DNA of 64,000 nucleotides from Marinobacter changyiensis (GTDB lineage Bacteria > Pseudomonadota > Gammaproteobacteria > Pseudomonadales > Oleiphilaceae): the NCBI RefSeq assembly GCF_009193265.1, contig NZ_VZZZ01000004.1, positions 186,001 to 250,000 of the forward strand, given 5' to 3'. Below the pieces are notes generated by a model, which saw only the letters and a list, made by a program, of their open reading frames with translations, was not told the DNA's origin and searched no databases. The first letter of the stretch is position 1, and every line of letters begins with the position of its first letter. A program made the translations under genes and the position numbers. This document shows, in pieces, positions 16,130 through 28,157 of the stretch.

Positions 16130-16918
16130 ATGCATCCAGCATTATGGGTCAGTAAAACCGGATTGAGTGCGCAAGACACCAACATGACGACCATTTCCAA
16201 CAACCTGGCCAACGTCAATACAACGGGCTTTAAGCGAGACCGCGCGGTGTTCCAGGATTTGCTGTATCAGATCAACCGGCAGCCTGGCGGGCTTTCTTCC
16301 GAGAACTCGGAACTGCCCTCGGGTCTCCAGCTCGGTACCGGTGTCCGGGTTGTAGGTACGGCCAAGCAGTTTACCCAGGGCAACCTGCAGGTAACGGAGC
16401 AGCCTCTGGATATGGCGGTCAACGGTCGCGGTTTCTTCCAGGTGCTGTTGCCCGACGGTGATGTTGCCTACACCCGGGACGGCCAGTTCCAGCTCAACGC
16501 TGACGGTGACATTGTGAACCCGGAAGGTTACTTGCTGGAGCCGAACATCAACGTTCCTGAAAACGCCACCACCGTTACCATCGGTAAAGATGGCACGGTA
16601 TCAGCGGTGGTCGATAACCAGGCCGCTCCGGTGAATCTGGGTGAAATTCCTCTGGTGGATTTCATCAATCCGCAGGGTCTCCAGGCCATGGGTAACAACC
16701 TTTATCGTGAAACCAACGCCAGTGGCGATCCAATCGAGGGTCAGGCGGGCATTGCCGGTCTTGGCACCATCGAACAGGGCATGACAGAAGCCTCCAACGT
16801 TGAGGTGGTGGAAGAGCTGGTCAATATGATCACCACTCAGCGGGCCTATGAGATGAACTCGAAGGTGGTTTCCGCCACCGACCAGATGCTCCAGTTCATC
16901 ACCAATAACATCGGCTAA
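16130..16918 (+). CDS. flgG: Flagellar distal rod protein FlgG
   Basis: 262 residues, the normal length. NMTTISNNLANVNTTGFKRD (about residues 18-37) and the C-terminal EELVNMITTQRAYEMNSK mark the rod/hook family, and QDLLYQINRQPGG is FlgG-specific. FlgG forms the distal rod, the drive shaft through the peptidoglycan and LPS rings made by FlgI and FlgH. A GAGGAG site precedes the ATG. Confidence 0.96.
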   Translation: MHPALWVSKTGLSAQDTNMTTISNNLANVNTTGFKRDRAVFQDLLYQINRQPGGLSSENSELPSGLQLGTGVRVVGTAKQFTQGNLQVTEQPLDMAVNGRGFFQVLLPDGDVAYTRDGQFQLNADGDIVNPEGYLLEPNINVPENATTVTIGKDGTVSAVVDNQAAPVNLGEIPLVDFINPQGLQAMGNNLYRETNASGDPIEGQAGIAGLGTIEQGMTEASNVEVVEELVNMITTQRAYEMNSKVVSATDQMLQFITNNIG

Positions 16919-16953
16919 ATGGTTAGCCGACTCTCGGGTATGAGGAATTCATC

Positions 16954-17643
16954 ATGAGCGAACTGAACAGACGCTCCCCCTGGCTTCTGGGTCTTATTGC
17001 CACCCTGGTTCTATTGCAAGGCTGCACCGCCATGAGCCGGCCCAGAGCCATGCCCGATGATCCCGCCTTTGCTCCGGTCCGGGCCCAGACCATGTTGCAG
17101 CGCGACCCCAACTCCGGTGCCATCTACCAGACCAACCGAAATACCAATTTGTATGGCGACACGATCGCCCTGAACGTCGGCGATGTTCTGTTGGTGACAC
17201 TGCAAGAGTCCACGCAGGCAAGCAAGAATGCTGGCAGCAGTATTACCAAGGACAACGAAGTCTCGTTCCTTGAGGGCAGCATTCTGGGCCATACCGGTTT
17301 GAACCTTGGGACTGATCTCAGCATGGAGCGGGATTTTGAAGGTGAAGCAGAAGCGGATCAGAGCAACCGGCTGGCGGGCAGTATTTCTGTCACAGTCACC
17401 GAAGTTCTGCCAAACGGTGTGCTGATGATTCGCGGCGAGAAATGGTTGTCGCTCACTAACGGTGATGAATTTATCCGGCTGACCGGGCTGGTTCGCCCCC
17501 AGGACATTCTTCCGAACAATACCATTGCTTCAAATCGCATTGCCGATGCCCGCATTTCCTACGGTGGCACCGGTGATTTCGACCAGGCTAACCAGATGGG
17601 TTGGCTGGCCCGGTTCTTCAACAGTGAGTGGTGGCCATTATGA
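16954..17643 (+). CDS. flgH: Flagellar L-ring lipoprotein FlgH
   Basis: 229 residues. The N-terminus is a lipoprotein signal with lipobox LLQGC, lipidated at C24. The mature part carries the FlgH features [21 protein letters not shown] (about residues 66-86) and a C-terminal beta-rich region ending GWLARFFN. FlgH forms the L ring in the outer membrane through which the rod turns. The stop overlaps the flgI start by 4 bp (ATGA). Confidence 0.96.
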   Translation: MSELNRRSPWLLGLIATLVLLQGCTAMSRPRAMPDDPAFAPVRAQTMLQRDPNSGAIYQTNRNTNLYGDTIALNVGDVLLVTLQESTQASKNAGSSITKDNEVSFLEGSILGHTGLNLGTDLSMERDFEGEAEADQSNRLAGSISVTVTEVLPNGVLMIRGEKWLSLTNGDEFIRLTGLVRPQDILPNNTIASNRIADARISYGGTGDFDQANQMGWLARFFNSEWWPL

Positions 17644-18737
17644 GCCGAATTCGATTGTCAGTTATTGCGCTCGTGTTTGCACTGGTTGCAGCGCCGGTAT
17701 TGGCTGACCGCCTCAAGGATATGGCACGGGTGAAGGGCGTGCGCTCCAATCAGCTGATCGGCTATGGCCTGGTAGTGGGTCTTGATGGCACCGGGGACAA
17801 AGCGCCGTTCACCAACCAGACCTTCCGTAACATGATGAACCAGTTCGGTATCGTATTGCCGGAAAGCACCAATCCGAAACTGGCGAACGTGGCCGCGGTT
17901 ACAATCCACGCCAGCCTGCCACCGTTTGCGAAACCGGGACAGGAACTCGATATCACCGTTTCCTCGATTGGCAATGCCGACAGTCTTCGGGGTGGCAGCT
18001 TGTTGATGGCGCCACTGAAAGGTGCTGATGGGCAGGTATACGCGATAGCTCAGGGTAGTTTGGTGGTGGGTGGCTTTGGCGCGGGAGGCGCGGATGGTTC
18101 GCGAATCACCGTCAATGTGCCGAGCGTTGGCCGAATTCCCAATGGCGCGACCATTGAGCGGGAAGTGACGTCGCCATTTGCCCAGGGCGACACCATTACC
18201 TTTAACCTGCTGCGTCCTGATTTCACCACTGCGCGCCGGGTAACCGAGGTGATTAACGAAACTCTGGGAACAGGGATGGCTTACGCACATGATGCCACGT
18301 CGGTATCGGTAAAGGCGCCCCGGGATCCCTCCCAGCGGGTCAGCTTCCTGTCCATTCTCGAGAACCTTGAAGTTGATCCCGCCCAGGAGTCCGCCAAGGT
18401 GGTCATCAATAGCCGTACCGGAACCATCGTGGTTGGCCAGAATGTCCGTGTCAGCCCGGCGGCTGTCACCCATGGGAGTCTTACGGTTACGATTAAAGAA
18501 AATTTTGATGTCAACCAGCCCAACCCGTTTGCGGATGGTGACACCGTGGTGACGCCCAATACACAGATCGCTATCACGGAAGAGCCGGCCCGGATGTTCC
18601 AGTTCGGCCCGGCCGTCACCCTGAATGAAATTGTGCAGGCCGTTAACCAGGTAGGTGCCGCCCCTGGTGATGTCATGGCGGTACTCGAAGCATTGAAACA
18701 GGCTGGCGCCCTTCGCGCTGAACTGATTGTCATATAG
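17640..18737 (+). CDS. flgI: Flagellar P-ring protein FlgI
   Basis: 365 residues from ATG 17640; in-frame GTG codons at 17628 and 17631 would only lengthen the N-terminus ahead of the signal peptide. [20 protein letters not shown] is a Sec signal cleaved before [20 protein letters not shown], the conserved FlgI start. FlgI assembles into the P ring in the periplasm. The long central and C-terminal region (for example [20 protein letters not shown]) is well conserved. Translationally coupled to flgH. Confidence 0.96.
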   Translation: MSRIRLSVIALVFALVAAPVLADRLKDMARVKGVRSNQLIGYGLVVGLDGTGDKAPFTNQTFRNMMNQFGIVLPESTNPKLANVAAVTIHASLPPFAKPGQELDITVSSIGNADSLRGGSLLMAPLKGADGQVYAIAQGSLVVGGFGAGGADGSRITVNVPSVGRIPNGATIEREVTSPFAQGDTITFNLLRPDFTTARRVTEVINETLGTGMAYAHDATSVSVKAPRDPSQRVSFLSILENLEVDPAQESAKVVINSRTGTIVVGQNVRVSPAAVTHGSLTVTIKENFDVNQPNPFADGDTVVTPNTQIAITEEPARMFQFGPAVTLNEIVQAVNQVGAAPGDVMAVLEALKQAGALRAELIVI

Positions 18738-18745
18738 GTGAAGTG

Positions 18746-19750
18746 ATGCAGGATTCACGTCTCCAACAGGCCCAGGTATACACCGAATTCAGCGGACTGA
18801 ATGCCCTGAAGACCCAAGCGCGCACGGATAAAAAAGGCGCTCTGGAACAGGTGGCCAAGCAGTTTGAAAGCCTGTTTGTATCGGAGATGCTGAAATCCAT
18901 GCGGGCGGCCAACAAGGTTCTGTCGGAAGGCAATTTCCTGAACAGCAGTCAGTCGGAGTTTTATCAGGACATGTTCGACAGCCAGTTGAGTCTGAGCATG
19001 TCACAACAGCGTGGTCTGGGCCTGTCTGAGGCCTTGGTAAGGCAACTGAGCCAACAGATTCCGGGCATGAGCGACCAGGGCCAGAAACTGACCGGGCATA
19101 AAGGCGCACTGTCGGATTATGATCGCAGTTTGCCCAAACTGTCTCCCGGGCTGCCAGACCATGTCAGGCAAGTGGATGAGGTGGTAGAGGCAGCCATAGC
19201 TGAGCCAGCCCGAGATGAAGTAGCGCCTGGGTCCGGGCCTACAGCCAGGTTTGCCTCTCCTCAGGCCTTTGTTCGCGAACTGCTGCCACTGGCGCAAAAG
19301 GTCGCCGGTGAAAGCGGGCTCAACCCAAGGGTCATGATCGCCCAGGCGGCCCTGGAAACCGGTTGGGGCAAGCATATGATTGAAAGCAGCGCGGGCGGGT
19401 CCAGTTACAACCTGTTTGGTATCAAGGCTGACAGCCGGTGGCAGGGCGAGTCCGTCAATATTGCCACGACTGAATACCGTGAAGGTGTTCCCATGAGGGA
19501 GCGGGCCGCCTTCCGGGCTTATCCCAATTACGAGGCAAGCTTTCGGGACTATGTCAGTTTTCTTGAGAGTAACCCGAGATACCGTGAGGTATTGGCGGCC
19601 GCGGACAAGCCCGATCAGTTTGCTAACAAGCTTCAAGCCGCCGGCTATGCCACGGACCCTGAATACGGCGCGAAAATCCGCCGGATTATGGATGGTAGCC
19701 TGCTCGAGGCGGCTGCTCCCGATTCTATCTTGTCTGGTTCTGGGGAGTAA
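18746..19750 (+). CDS. flgJ: Peptidoglycan hydrolase and rod-capping protein FlgJ
   Basis: 334 residues with both halves of the gammaproteobacterial form. The N-terminal rod-binding domain spans about 25-110 (QFESLFVSEMLKSMR). A low-complexity linker follows, then a GH73 glucosaminidase domain at about 170-320 with catalytic Glu in QAALETGWGKHM and the SYNLFGIKA substrate motif. It caps the growing rod and cuts peptidoglycan to let it through. The start is ATG 18746 with AGGTG at 18736-18740; the adjacent GTG 18743 would sit too close to that site. Confidence 0.95.
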   Translation: MQDSRLQQAQVYTEFSGLNALKTQARTDKKGALEQVAKQFESLFVSEMLKSMRAANKVLSEGNFLNSSQSEFYQDMFDSQLSLSMSQQRGLGLSEALVRQLSQQIPGMSDQGQKLTGHKGALSDYDRSLPKLSPGLPDHVRQVDEVVEAAIAEPARDEVAPGSGPTARFASPQAFVRELLPLAQKVAGESGLNPRVMIAQAALETGWGKHMIESSAGGSSYNLFGIKADSRWQGESVNIATTEYREGVPMRERAAFRAYPNYEASFRDYVSFLESNPRYREVLAAADKPDQFANKLQAAGYATDPEYGAKIRRIMDGSLLEAAAPDSILSGSGE

Positions 19751-19755
19751 CGGCT

Positions 19756-21792
19756 ATGGCAGGTCTGATTGGCATCGGTCTGACAGGCATTCTGAGTCAC
19801 CAGGCGGCTCTCAATACCACGGGCAACAACATCACCAACGCAAATACGCCGGGCTACAGCCGCCAGGAAGTGATTTTCGAGACCCAGCCGGGTCGTGCTA
19901 CCGGTGCTGGCAACGTGGGCAGTGGCGTCAATGTCACTGATATCCGTCGCATAGCCGATGCGTTTATCAGCGAGCAGCTTCGCGGTGATTCTTCTTTGTT
20001 CAATGAGCAAGACACCCTGAACAAGGAATTGTCCCGTCTCGACAACCTGCTGGGTGGTGAAAGTACCGGGCTGAACAATGCCCTTAATAATTTCTTCGCC
20101 AGTATCCAGAGCGCTGCCGAAGACCCTGCGGCTTTGCCTCAGCGCCAGTTGGTGCTGAGTGAGGCGCAAGGACTGGTCAATCGTTTCCAGGCGCTGAATT
20201 CCAGTTTTATCCAGCAGCAACAGTCTGTTAATTCCCAGATGAAGGCGAGCACCTCTGACGCCAATGCGCTGCTTGTCAGCATTGCTGAATTGAACCTGGC
20301 GATCTCCGAGACCCCGGGCCTCGCCCAGGGCAACGAGCCGAACGCATTGCTGGACAAGCGGGATGAAAAGCTCCGGGAATTGTCGGAGCTGATGAAAATT
20401 CGCGTGGTGCCCGCCGAGGGCGGGCAGATCAACGTGCAGATGACCAACGGCCAGGCGCTGGTGGTGGGCAATCAGGCTTCAACGCTCTCGACGGAGGCCA
20501 GCGACGAGGACTCCTCAACGCTGAAGTTTACCCTGACCAGTGGTGGCCGGGCACGGGACGTCACTGAACAGATCGTCGGCGGCAAACTTGGCGGACTGCG
20601 CCAATTCATGTCCGAGGGCCTGGAGCCGGCGTTTGACGAACTTGGCCGCATCGCCCTGGCATTATCGGACCAGATCAACCATCAGCATCAGATCGGTATG
20701 GACCTCGAAGGCGACCTGGGTGGGTTGTTCTTTACCGACATAAACAGTCGCAGCGCTCAGCTTAATCGTGTCTCCCCGAATGCCGACAATCAGCCACCAA
20801 GAAACGGCGTGGTCGCGGTGGAAATAAGCGACAGTAAAGCACTTACGGCAGGCGCCTACACGCTTCAGTTTACCGGTAATAATGGTGCCAATTTCGAACT
20901 GATTGATCGTGCCAGCGGTGAGGTGGTCCGACAGGGCGCGCTGCCAACCCCACTACCGGCAGACATCTCCATGCCGGGATTTAACGTGCGTATTGAGTCC
21001 GGAGCCTTTGAACAGGGCGACAGTTTTCTGGTTCGGCCCACGCGGTCAGCTGCCACAGATATCGCATTGATAGTTGAGCGGGAAGAAGAGCTGGCCTTCG
21101 CAAGCCCGATCAAAGCCGAGGCTGGCAGCGGCAACGCAGGCAATGGGGTTGTTTCACAGGGCACCATGCTGGATATCAGAAATCCGCTGACGAATGTTCC
21201 ATTATCCGGGTTCACTACCCGGGGTGAGCTGTCGCCGCCGCTGATTGTGCGTTTCACCAGCGCCACGGAATACGCCATTCTTGATGCTTCTGACTCAACC
21301 AATCCGCAACCTCTGGATCCGCCAGTTACCGGGCAAACGTTCCAGAACGGGATTTCCAACAAGTTATTCTCGGAAGACCCCCAGGATGCTAACTATCGGG
21401 GGTTCCAGTTTGTGATAAGTGGTAACCCGCAGGCCAATGACGTGTTCCGGATCAATTACAACACTGACGGCATTTCCGATAACCGAAACGCCCAGTTTCT
21501 GGGTGGACTGGCCACGGCGAACACCATGAACGGCGGCAACCAGAGTTTCACCGAAGCCTACGGTGGCCTGGTAGGGCAGGTGGGCGTGACCACACGTCAG
21601 GCCCAGCTCGATGTGGATGCGGGCCAGGCCTTGCTGGAGCAGACCACCAATCAGCGTGAGTCCATGTCGGGGGTCAACCTGGACGAGGAGGCCGGCCGGC
21701 TGATCCAGTATCAGGCTGCCTACAATGCTTCGGCCCAGGTCATGAGTGTCGCTCAGGACCTGTTCGATACACTTCTGAATACCTTTCGCTAA
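19756..21792 (+). CDS. flgK: Flagellar hook-filament junction protein FlgK (HAP1)
   Basis: 678 residues, similar to the long Pseudomonas FlgK and longer than the 547 of E. coli. The N-terminal SHQAALNTTGNNITNANTPG (about residues 14-33) and C-terminal GVNLDEEAGRLIQYQAAYNA are the conserved D0/D1 helices. FlgK is the first junction protein between hook and filament. A GGGGAG ribosome site overlaps the flgJ stop region, 5 bp upstream. Followed by flgL after 16 bp. Confidence 0.96.
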   Translation: MAGLIGIGLTGILSHQAALNTTGNNITNANTPGYSRQEVIFETQPGRATGAGNVGSGVNVTDIRRIADAFISEQLRGDSSLFNEQDTLNKELSRLDNLLGGESTGLNNALNNFFASIQSAAEDPAALPQRQLVLSEAQGLVNRFQALNSSFIQQQQSVNSQMKASTSDANALLVSIAELNLAISETPGLAQGNEPNALLDKRDEKLRELSELMKIRVVPAEGGQINVQMTNGQALVVGNQASTLSTEASDEDSSTLKFTLTSGGRARDVTEQIVGGKLGGLRQFMSEGLEPAFDELGRIALALSDQINHQHQIGMDLEGDLGGLFFTDINSRSAQLNRVSPNADNQPPRNGVVAVEISDSKALTAGAYTLQFTGNNGANFELIDRASGEVVRQGALPTPLPADISMPGFNVRIESGAFEQGDSFLVRPTRSAATDIALIVEREEELAFASPIKAEAGSGNAGNGVVSQGTMLDIRNPLTNVPLSGFTTRGELSPPLIVRFTSATEYAILDASDSTNPQPLDPPVTGQTFQNGISNKLFSEDPQDANYRGFQFVISGNPQANDVFRINYNTDGISDNRNAQFLGGLATANTMNGGNQSFTEAYGGLVGQVGVTTRQAQLDVDAGQALLEQTTNQRESMSGVNLDEEAGRLIQYQAAYNASAQVMSVAQDLFDTLLNTFR

Positions 21793-21808
21793 GTTGAGGT
21801 AACTGATC

Positions 21809-23368
21809 ATGGTTCGTATTTCTTCTCAGCAGGTTTTCCAGGGTGGTATTAACAGGCTCCAGGACCTCAACTCCGGCCTGCAGAAGACGCAACAACAGAT
21901 TTCAACCGGTAAGCGGGTGATTAACCCCTCGGATGATCCGGTGGCGGCTGCGCGAATTCTTAAACTGGATCAGGAGACCGCCCAGATCGGTCAGTTCCAG
22001 CGCAATGTCGACTTGGCCGAAAACCGGCTGGAGCAGGAAGAGAGCACGCTGTCAGACGTGACCGATCTGATCGAGCGCGTCAGGGAACTGACTGTTCAGG
22101 CGGGGAACGGCACGCTGTCCGCCGACGACCGTAATTCTATCGCTTCGGAACTGCGCCAGCGGCTGGATCAGTTGGCCACTCTGGGCAATTCCCGTGATGC
22201 GTCCGGTGAATACATCTTCAGCGGATTCAAAGGTAATACACCTGCGTTTGGTCAGAACATCTCGGGTGGCTGGGTCTATCAGGGTGATGAGGGCCAGCGT
22301 TCCCTGGAAATTGATACCGGCGTGAAAGTGGCAATCAGTGACACCGGCAAAGAGATCTTTACCGGCATTGCCACCGGCGAACCAACGTTTTTTGCCAGTG
22401 CCAGCTCCGCCAACAACTCTGGCGGGCGTATCAGTACCGGCATGGTGTTGGATCAGGATATTTTTAACGGTTTCTACGCGGGCAACACCGATGACGTGGT
22501 GGTCGATATCAATGATGATGGCGCGGGTGGCCTGGAGTATGAGTTGCGCTTTCGCTCCGATGACCCGACCGATGTGGGATACACCCCCATCGCAGCCGGT
22601 GCTTATCAAAGCAGCGAGAGTATTCGTGTAGCGGGTATTCAGTTTGAAATAACAGACGCCAAGGCCGGTGACCGTTTTGAAATTCAGACCTCTGAAAAGC
22701 AATCAATGTTCACCAGCATCGAAAAGCTGATTTATGGGCTTGAGAATCTGAGTAAAACGCCGGCTGTGGCAACATTGCCAACAGCGGGATTTTCGCCGGA
22801 AGCCGATGACATAGTGACGATCAATACCGTCGATTTTACTGGCTTGACCACCTTGGCGGGTCTCAGGGATGCCATTAACGCCAGTAATGCTCCAGAACTT
22901 GAAAACGTTTCTGCAGTGCTGAACGGTAATGGCGACTTGGAAATCACTTCGCTGAACGGTGACCTGAATTTCGCGGCCGATGATAACGGCACTGTGGGCG
23001 GACAGATTACAGTGGAAGGCGCCCGTTTCGATGATCTCGATCTTTTTGGCGGCGCAACCAATGCCACCGTTGCCAGTGGTCAGCAGGCGTTTGAAAACCT
23101 GATTTCAAGCTCACTTGTCAACCTGGACAACGCTCTTGAGAAAGTTCTCGTTACCCAAACCGAGATTGGTGGGCGTCTTAACGCCCTTGAATCCACTCGG
23201 GAGTTTCTGGCGGATTCCTCGGTTTACACCGACCAAATCCGCTCGGAACTCAGAGACGTGGATTACGCCGAAGCGGTCAGTCGTTTGAGCTTTCAAAGCT
23301 TTGTTCTGGAGGCGGCTCAGCTGTCATTTGCCCAGGTTTCAAGACTGTCCCTGTTCGACAGGTTGTAA
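21809..23368 (+). CDS. flgL: Flagellar hook-filament junction protein FlgL (HAP3), large form
   Basis: 519 residues, against 317 in E. coli and about 440 in Pseudomonas. The flagellin-like N-terminus (LQKTQQQISTGKRVINPSDD, about residues 24-43) and C-terminus (DYAEAVSRLSFQSFVLEAAQ) are intact. The extra length is in the central variable region (about 180-430), which would be surface-exposed. FlgL is the second junction protein on which the filament starts. Last gene of the flagellar operon; no clear terminator is visible before tRNA-Leu. Confidence 0.94.
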   Translation: MVRISSQQVFQGGINRLQDLNSGLQKTQQQISTGKRVINPSDDPVAAARILKLDQETAQIGQFQRNVDLAENRLEQEESTLSDVTDLIERVRELTVQAGNGTLSADDRNSIASELRQRLDQLATLGNSRDASGEYIFSGFKGNTPAFGQNISGGWVYQGDEGQRSLEIDTGVKVAISDTGKEIFTGIATGEPTFFASASSANNSGGRISTGMVLDQDIFNGFYAGNTDDVVVDINDDGAGGLEYELRFRSDDPTDVGYTPIAAGAYQSSESIRVAGIQFEITDAKAGDRFEIQTSEKQSMFTSIEKLIYGLENLSKTPAVATLPTAGFSPEADDIVTINTVDFTGLTTLAGLRDAINASNAPELENVSAVLNGNGDLEITSLNGDLNFAADDNGTVGGQITVEGARFDDLDLFGGATNATVASGQQAFENLISSSLVNLDNALEKVLVTQTEIGGRLNALESTREFLADSSVYTDQIRSELRDVDYAEAVSRLSFQSFVLEAAQLSFAQVSRLSLFDRL

Positions 23369-23394
23369 TCTGCCGTTCCGGATTGCTTAAGCGG

Positions 23395-23422
23395 TTGCTT
23401 TCACTGATAACCTCAGTATAAT
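23395..23422 (+). promoter_or_regulatory. Promoter of tRNA-Leu
   Basis: TTGCTT (23395-23400), a 16-nt spacer and a perfect TATAAT (23417-23422), followed by a GC-rich discriminator (CGCCTCC), as is typical of stable RNA genes under stringent control. The start point would be near 23429, 11 nt before the mature tRNA. Confidence 0.7.
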
Positions 23423-23439
23423 CGCCTCCACTCTCCGAT

Positions 23440-23526
23440 GCCGGGGTGGTGAAACTGGTAGACACGCGAGATTCAAAATCTCGTGCAGGCAACTGCGTGT
23501 CGGTTCGAGTCCGACCCTCGGCACCA
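23440..23526 (+). tRNA. tRNA-Leu (anticodon CAA)
   Basis: 87 nt including an encoded CCA. Acceptor GCCGGGG pairs with CCUCGGC (one G-U pair). The anticodon stem CGAGA/UCUCG encloses UUCAAAA with anticodon CAA at 23474-23476. A long variable arm (type II) and a T arm with GGUUCGAGUCC are visible. It reads UUG codons. The queA start codon lies only 41 nt downstream with no terminator between, so the tRNA and queA may share a transcript. Confidence 0.97.
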
Positions 23527-23566
23527 TGTATTGGCCGCATTGCGGTTTCAGCGAATATCATTTCCA

Positions 23567-25779
<2,213 letters not shown>

Positions 25780-25846
25780 GTAATTCGGAAGGCTTTACCG
25801 CAAGGGCAGAGCCGCCGACCAAACCAAGATCAACGGAGATCTAAAA

Positions 25847-26206
25847 ATGAAAGCAATCCAGACCCTCTTTATTACCTTGCTGGCACTGGTACCCGGGCTG
25901 GCTTTCGCGCAAGACGCGGGCCAGGGCATGAGTGTAATCGGCCAGGTTATATTCTTCGCGGGCTTCATCCTGATTTTCTACCTGTTGATCTGGCGTCCAC
26001 AGTCCAAGCGCGCCAAGGAACACAAGGCCTTGATGTCCGGTCTTGATAAGGGTGATGAGATCGTTACCTCCGGCGGTGTCGCAGGTAAAATCACCAAGGT
26101 GACCGACGACTTCATTCTGGTTGAAATTGCGGAGAACGTCGAAGTCAAAGTTCAGAAAGTGGCAGTGTCCGCAGCTTTGCCGAAAGGCACGCTGAAAGAT
26201 ATCTGA
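25847..26206 (+). CDS. yajC: Sec translocon accessory protein YajC
   Basis: 119 residues: a short signal-like N-terminus, one strong membrane helix (about 25-45, VIFFAGFILIFYLLIWRPQ) and a basic cytoplasmic region with KGDEIVTSGGVAGKI, the YajC signature. YajC associates with SecDF at the SecYEG translocon. GGAG sits nine bases before the ATG. It stands in the normal yajC-secD-secF order. Confidence 0.95.
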   Translation: MKAIQTLFITLLALVPGLAFAQDAGQGMSVIGQVIFFAGFILIFYLLIWRPQSKRAKEHKALMSGLDKGDEIVTSGGVAGKITKVTDDFILVEIAENVEVKVQKVAVSAALPKGTLKDI

Positions 26207-26279
26207 TCTTTGATTTAACCGATTTTTCTCAAGCGCCCTGATACGCGCAAACGGGATTGCTGCTCAAAAAAGGCACCGC

Positions 26280-28157
26280 ATGCTGAATAAATATCCACTT
26301 TGGAAAAGTCTGGTCATTCTGATTGCTGTAGTGATTGGCTTCATTTATGCACTGCCCAATCTTTACCCGGACGATTTTGCTGTTCAGATAACCGGTGCCC
26401 GAAGCAGCACCGCGGTCGATGAGCGCACGTTGGAACGCGCAGTTTCGAGCATCGAGGAGGCCGGATTCGAGGTCAAAGCGGCGTCTATCAACGAACGTAA
26501 TGGCCTGATCCGACTGCAAAGCGCTGAAGCCCAGCTCAAGTCCAGGCCTCTCGTTCAGTCAGTATTGGGTGATGAGTATCTGGTCGCGCTGAATATGGCT
26601 CCGTCCACTCCGGACTGGCTCCGTAGTGTTGGCGCCGGTCCGATGAAACTCGGACTGGATCTCCGTGGTGGTGTGCACTTCCTGCTGGAAGTGGATATGG
26701 AAAGCGCCCTTGAGCAGCGACTTGAGGCTTACTCCAGTCAAATCAAGCGGGAACTGCGGGAAGAGCGAATTCGTTATCGTGGCGGGGATGTTGCCGATAA
26801 CAACAGCATTGTTCTGACATTCCGGGACGAGGCGGCACGTGCAGAGGCATTCAACCAGGTCCGGGATCAGTACAATGAATTTGTGCTTGATCAACGCAGT
26901 CCCGGCGAAGAGGAGTTCGAGCTCGTTCTGACGTTGTCGGAGCAGGAAATCCGCCAGATTGAAGATTACGCGGTTGAGCAAAACCTGACCACCATCCGTA
27001 ACCGGGTCAACGAGCTCGGTGTAGCGGAGCCAATGGTTCAGCGCCAGGGGCGTGAGCGAATTATTGTGGAGCTCCCGGGTGTGCAGGATACCGCTCAAGC
27101 AAAACGTATCCTTGGTGCCACCGCTAACCTCGAGTTTCGTCTGGAAGCCCGCCAGGATGCGCCTTCCGGAGCAACCGAAGTTCTGCCTTTCCGCAACGAG
27201 CCGAACCGCACCGCGAGGCTGGAGCGTGAGGTTATTGCTACCGGCAACAACGTAGCCAATGCTCAGCAGGCGTTCGATGAGAATGGTCAGCCGCAGGTAA
27301 ACATCACCATGGATGGCCCGGGCGGCGATATGATGAACCGCGCAACCCGAAACGCGATCCAGCGGCGGATGGCCGTCATCTTCATCGAGTTCCGTACTGA
27401 AACGGAAGAGCTGATGGTCGATGGCGAGCCGACCGTTGTCGAAAACCGGATTGAAGAGCAAAGTATTATCAGCCTGGCGACTATTCAGTCGGCCCTGGGC
27501 GCCAGTTTCCGAATAACCGGGCTGGATTCGATCAATGAAGCCTCTGAGCTCGCGCTGCTGTTAAGAGCCGGTTCTCTGGCCGCTCCGATGTATTTTGTGG
27601 AAGAGCGGACGATTGGTCCGAGCCTTGGACAGCAGAACATTGACGCGGGTTTCATGTCGGTTTCCCTCGGGTTCATCCTGGTGTTGGTTTACATGCTGAT
27701 TTACTACCGGGGTTTTGGATTGGTCGCTAACGTGGCGTTGACCATCAACCTGATGTTGTTACTGGCCTGCATGTCGATTCTGTCAGCCACCCTGACGCTG
27801 CCGGGCATTGCCGGCATCGTATTGACGGTGGGTATGGCGGTGGATGCGAACGTTCTGATCTTTGAGCGTATAAAAGAAGAGCTCAAGGCGGGCATGCCAC
27901 CACAGTCGGCGATCAGTGCGGGTTATTCCCGAGCGTTTGTCTCTATTGTGGATGCAAACATCACCACGTTGCTGGTCGCTGTCATCCTGTTTGCTATGGG
28001 GTCCGGCCCGGTTAAGGGCTTCGCGATCACCTTATGTATCGGCATCTTGACGTCCATGTTCTGTGCTCTGCTGGTCAGCCGCGGCTTGATCAACCTGACC
28101 TACGGTGGACGTAAGGTCGACAATCTGTCTATCGGCGGGAAGCTGTCCAATGTCTGA
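26280..28157 (+). CDS. secD: Protein translocase subunit SecD
   Basis: 625 residues. One N-terminal membrane helix (about 8-26) is followed by a large periplasmic P1 region and five C-terminal membrane helices (about 455-610). Motifs include KLGLDLRGGVHFLLEVD (about 122-138, D1) and GIVLTVGMAVDANVLIFERIKEE (D4), of which the VDANV Asp is part of the proton path. With SecF it uses the proton gradient to pull secreted proteins through. Overlaps the secF start by 8 bp. Confidence 0.96.
   Translation: MLNKYPLWKSLVILIAVVIGFIYALPNLYPDDFAVQITGARSSTAVDERTLERAVSSIEEAGFEVKAASINERNGLIRLQSAEAQLKSRPLVQSVLGDEYLVALNMAPSTPDWLRSVGAGPMKLGLDLRGGVHFLLEVDMESALEQRLEAYSSQIKRELREERIRYRGGDVADNNSIVLTFRDEAARAEAFNQVRDQYNEFVLDQRSPGEEEFELVLTLSEQEIRQIEDYAVEQNLTTIRNRVNELGVAEPMVQRQGRERIIVELPGVQDTAQAKRILGATANLEFRLEARQDAPSGATEVLPFRNEPNRTARLEREVIATGNNVANAQQAFDENGQPQVNITMDGPGGDMMNRATRNAIQRRMAVIFIEFRTETEELMVDGEPTVVENRIEEQSIISLATIQSALGASFRITGLDSINEASELALLLRAGSLAAPMYFVEERTIGPSLGQQNIDAGFMSVSLGFILVLVYMLIYYRGFGLVANVALTINLMLLLACMSILSATLTLPGIAGIVLTVGMAVDANVLIFERIKEELKAGMPPQSAISAGYSRAFVSIVDANITTLLVAVILFAMGSGPVKGFAITLCIGILTSMFCALLVSRGLINLTYGGRKVDNLSIGGKLSNV

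Noticed and set aside
17658..18758. Long open frame antisense to flgI
   Set aside because: It lies fully opposite a well-conserved gene, shows no family features and no ribosome site; it follows from codon bias in flgI.
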